Below, piece after piece: positions 62,956-64,000 of a DNA stretch of 64,000 nt. The stretch comes from Flavobacteriales bacterium (GTDB taxonomy: Bacteria > Bacteroidota > Bacteroidia > Flavobacteriales_C > GCA-002722245). Within the stretch, counting starts at the first letter, position 1, and each line of letters opens with the position of its first letter. Made by a program: the position numbers and the translations under genes. Under the pieces are notes generated by a model that had not been told where the DNA came from, did not search any database, and saw only the letters and a program-made list of their open reading frames with translations. The stretch spans positions 1-64,000 of the forward strand of contig CANFBW010000005.1 in NCBI GenBank assembly GCA_947444925.1, given 5' to 3'.

Positions 62956-63351
62956 TTGACACCTTCTATTTTCACAAGAATTATTCAAGGTGAAATCCCC
63001 TGCTATAAAATTACAGAAGACGAAGATTTCATAGCCTTTCTTGATGTGAATCCCTTGCAACAGGGACATACTTTGGTGGTGCCGAAAAAGCAAATAGATT
63101 ACATCTACGACTTAGATGATGCGCTATTGACAGACTTACATCTATTTGCAAAAAAAATAGCCAAAGCCATTGAACAGTGTGTGCCTTGCAAGAGAATTGG
63201 AATTGCCGTGATAGGATTAGAAGTTCCGCATGCACATATTCATCTTGTTCCGATTAACGATGTGGGCGATTTGAACTTTTCGAATCAAAGGATACAAATG
63301 ACTAAAGATGAATTCAGTGCTCTCGCACTTAACATTCGTTCTGCGTTATAA
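62956..63351 (+). CDS. HIT-family nucleotide hydrolase/transferase
   Basis: 131 residues beginning with TTG, immediately after the greA stop. The core is the Hint-like HIT domain: FTRIIQGEIPCYKITEDEDF, DVNPLQQGHTLVVPKKQIDY and the histidine triad PHAHIHLVPIND. Such proteins hydrolyse nucleotide phosphoramidates or act as AMP-lysine hydrolases. The exact physiological substrate is unknown. It overlaps the convergent radC gene by 6 bases. Confidence 0.9.
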   Translation: MTPSIFTRIIQGEIPCYKITEDEDFIAFLDVNPLQQGHTLVVPKKQIDYIYDLDDALLTDLHLFAKKIAKAIEQCVPCKRIGIAVIGLEVPHAHIHLVPINDVGDLNFSNQRIQMTKDEFSALALNIRSAL

Positions 63352-64000
63352 AATTCCATCGTCGGCAAAACTGACATAATTTCCACCGCAAAAAATAAGA
63401 TGATCCAACAAAGTGATATCCATCAACTTTGCCGCATCCTTCAGTCTGTGCGTCAATTCAATATCTTGTTTGCTCGGCACAGTATTTCCTGAAGGATGAT
63501 TGTGCGCAACTACAATAGCTGATGCGCTGTAATCCAATGCCGTCTTTAGAATCACTTTAATATCAGCCACCACACCTGATACACCACCAATGGCAATTCG
63601 GTGCTTTTTGATCACACGATTGGCAGTATTGAGCAACAATAACCAAAATTCTTCCACTGGCAATTCTGCAAAATCTTTTTTCATCAATTTAAAAATATCT
63701 GCACTGCAGGATATCTGCACGATGTCGCCCAACTCAGTATTATTGATTCGCGATGCTATTTCGAGCACTGCCAAAATATTTACTGCCTTCGCTGGCCCCA
63801 CACCTTTGAAACGCAGCAAATCATTGTATGTCACCATCGACAGTGAAGAAAGGTTGTTATTGGCCGCAGCCATAATTCTCTGAGCAAGAGAGAGTGCGCT
63901 TTCGTTGTTACTACCAGATCCTAAAACAATGGCCAACAACTCCGCATCCGATAGACTCTTTCGGCCTGTTTGTAGTAATTTTTCTCGCGGACGGTCTTGC
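63346..64000 (-). CDS. radC: RadC/JAB-domain DNA-repair-like protein, N-terminus cut by the window edge
   Basis: About 218 residues visible, with the start outside the window; the frame stays open from 63939 to the edge and reads RPREKLLQTGRKSLSDAELL, the normal early part of RadC. A helix-hairpin-helix segment (LLRFKGVGPAKAVNILAVLE) precedes the MPN/JAB metalloprotease-like domain with the zinc motif VAHNHPSGNTVPSKQD. RadC proteins were once linked to DNA repair, but this role has been withdrawn in E. coli and the function is unclear. Confidence 0.92.
   Translation of the reverse strand, partial: QDRPREKLLQTGRKSLSDAELLAIVLGSGSNNESALSLAQRIMAAANNNLSSLSMVTYNDLLRFKGVGPAKAVNILAVLEIASRINNTELGDIVQISCSADIFKLMKKDFAELPVEEFWLLLLNTANRVIKKHRIAIGGVSGVVADIKVILKTALDYSASAIVVAHNHPSGNTVPSKQDIELTHRLKDAAKLMDITLLDHLIFCGGNYVSFADDGIL

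Overview
The window is chromosomal DNA from a member of the Bacteroidota. The evidence is a short SigA-type primary sigma factor without region 1.1, repeated promoter boxes of the Bacteroidota form TAnnTTTG, type IX secretion (T9SS) parts and cargo (GldN-like protein, PorV/PorQ-like barrel, gliding-associated C-terminal domains), bacillithiol synthesis (BshC) and the rpmG-DUF4295-ftsY-rimO gene order. The DNA is AT-rich and densely packed, with many 1-11 bp gene overlaps. I see no insertion sequence, CRISPR array, prophage or rRNA gene, and I would not name a genus.

Layout. 1-5 kb: edge of an M61 peptidase, lpdA, then a TetR regulator / hotdog thioesterase / FabF-type synthase operon. 5-14 kb: extracellular polysaccharide locus (asparagine-synthetase-like amidotransferase, GT4 glycosyltransferase, Wza-type export lipoprotein, Wzc-type tyrosine kinase with a Gly-Tyr tail, RmlC epimerase, WecA/TagO-type initiating transferase), followed by a lytic transglycosylase and uvrA. 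17-21 kb: LOG-family protein and two envelope proteins. 21-26 kb: GldN-like protein with a sodium/solute symporter, rimM-trmN6, and a T9SS type B cargo protein. 26-31 kb: saccharopine dehydrogenase family, sigma factor, rpe, CDGSH protein, a pirin gene broken by an in-frame TGA, and tRNA-Leu(GAG). 31-44 kb: mostly minus-strand housekeeping (FKBP isomerase, bshC, rimO, ftsY, DUF4295, rpmG, fused isobutyryl-CoA mutase, valS). 44-45 kb: two DUF1573 proteins.

45.3-48.8 kb is the most unusual part. It is a compact locus that looks like a ribosomally made peptide (RiPP-like) system. It has an HPr-kinase-like ATPase and a soluble S24/S26 peptidase on the plus strand, facing a nucleotidyltransferase and a PqqD-like peptide-binding protein on the minus strand. 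Upstream of pqqD-like lie four tandem 25-27 codon genes. Their N-termini are nearly identical and carry a Y-x-x-P-x-V motif like the leader motif bound by lasso-peptide PqqD domains. Their last few residues vary and contain Ser or Thr. No lasso cyclase, B2 protease, radical SAM enzyme or ABC transporter is present, so this does not match a classical lasso cluster.

48.8-64 kb: an aminotransferase, a giant T9SS type B adhesin-like protein, an operon of TonB-dependent receptor + secreted T9SS protein + PorV/PorQ-like barrel, then greA, a HIT hydrolase and the edge of radC. Several annotated starts were moved downstream because a TAnnTTTG promoter box, a signal peptide or a gene junction fixes them (wza-like, wecA-like, 17719 envelope gene, rpe, ftsY, second DUF1573, nucleotidyltransferase, TonB receptor, PorV-like, greA).
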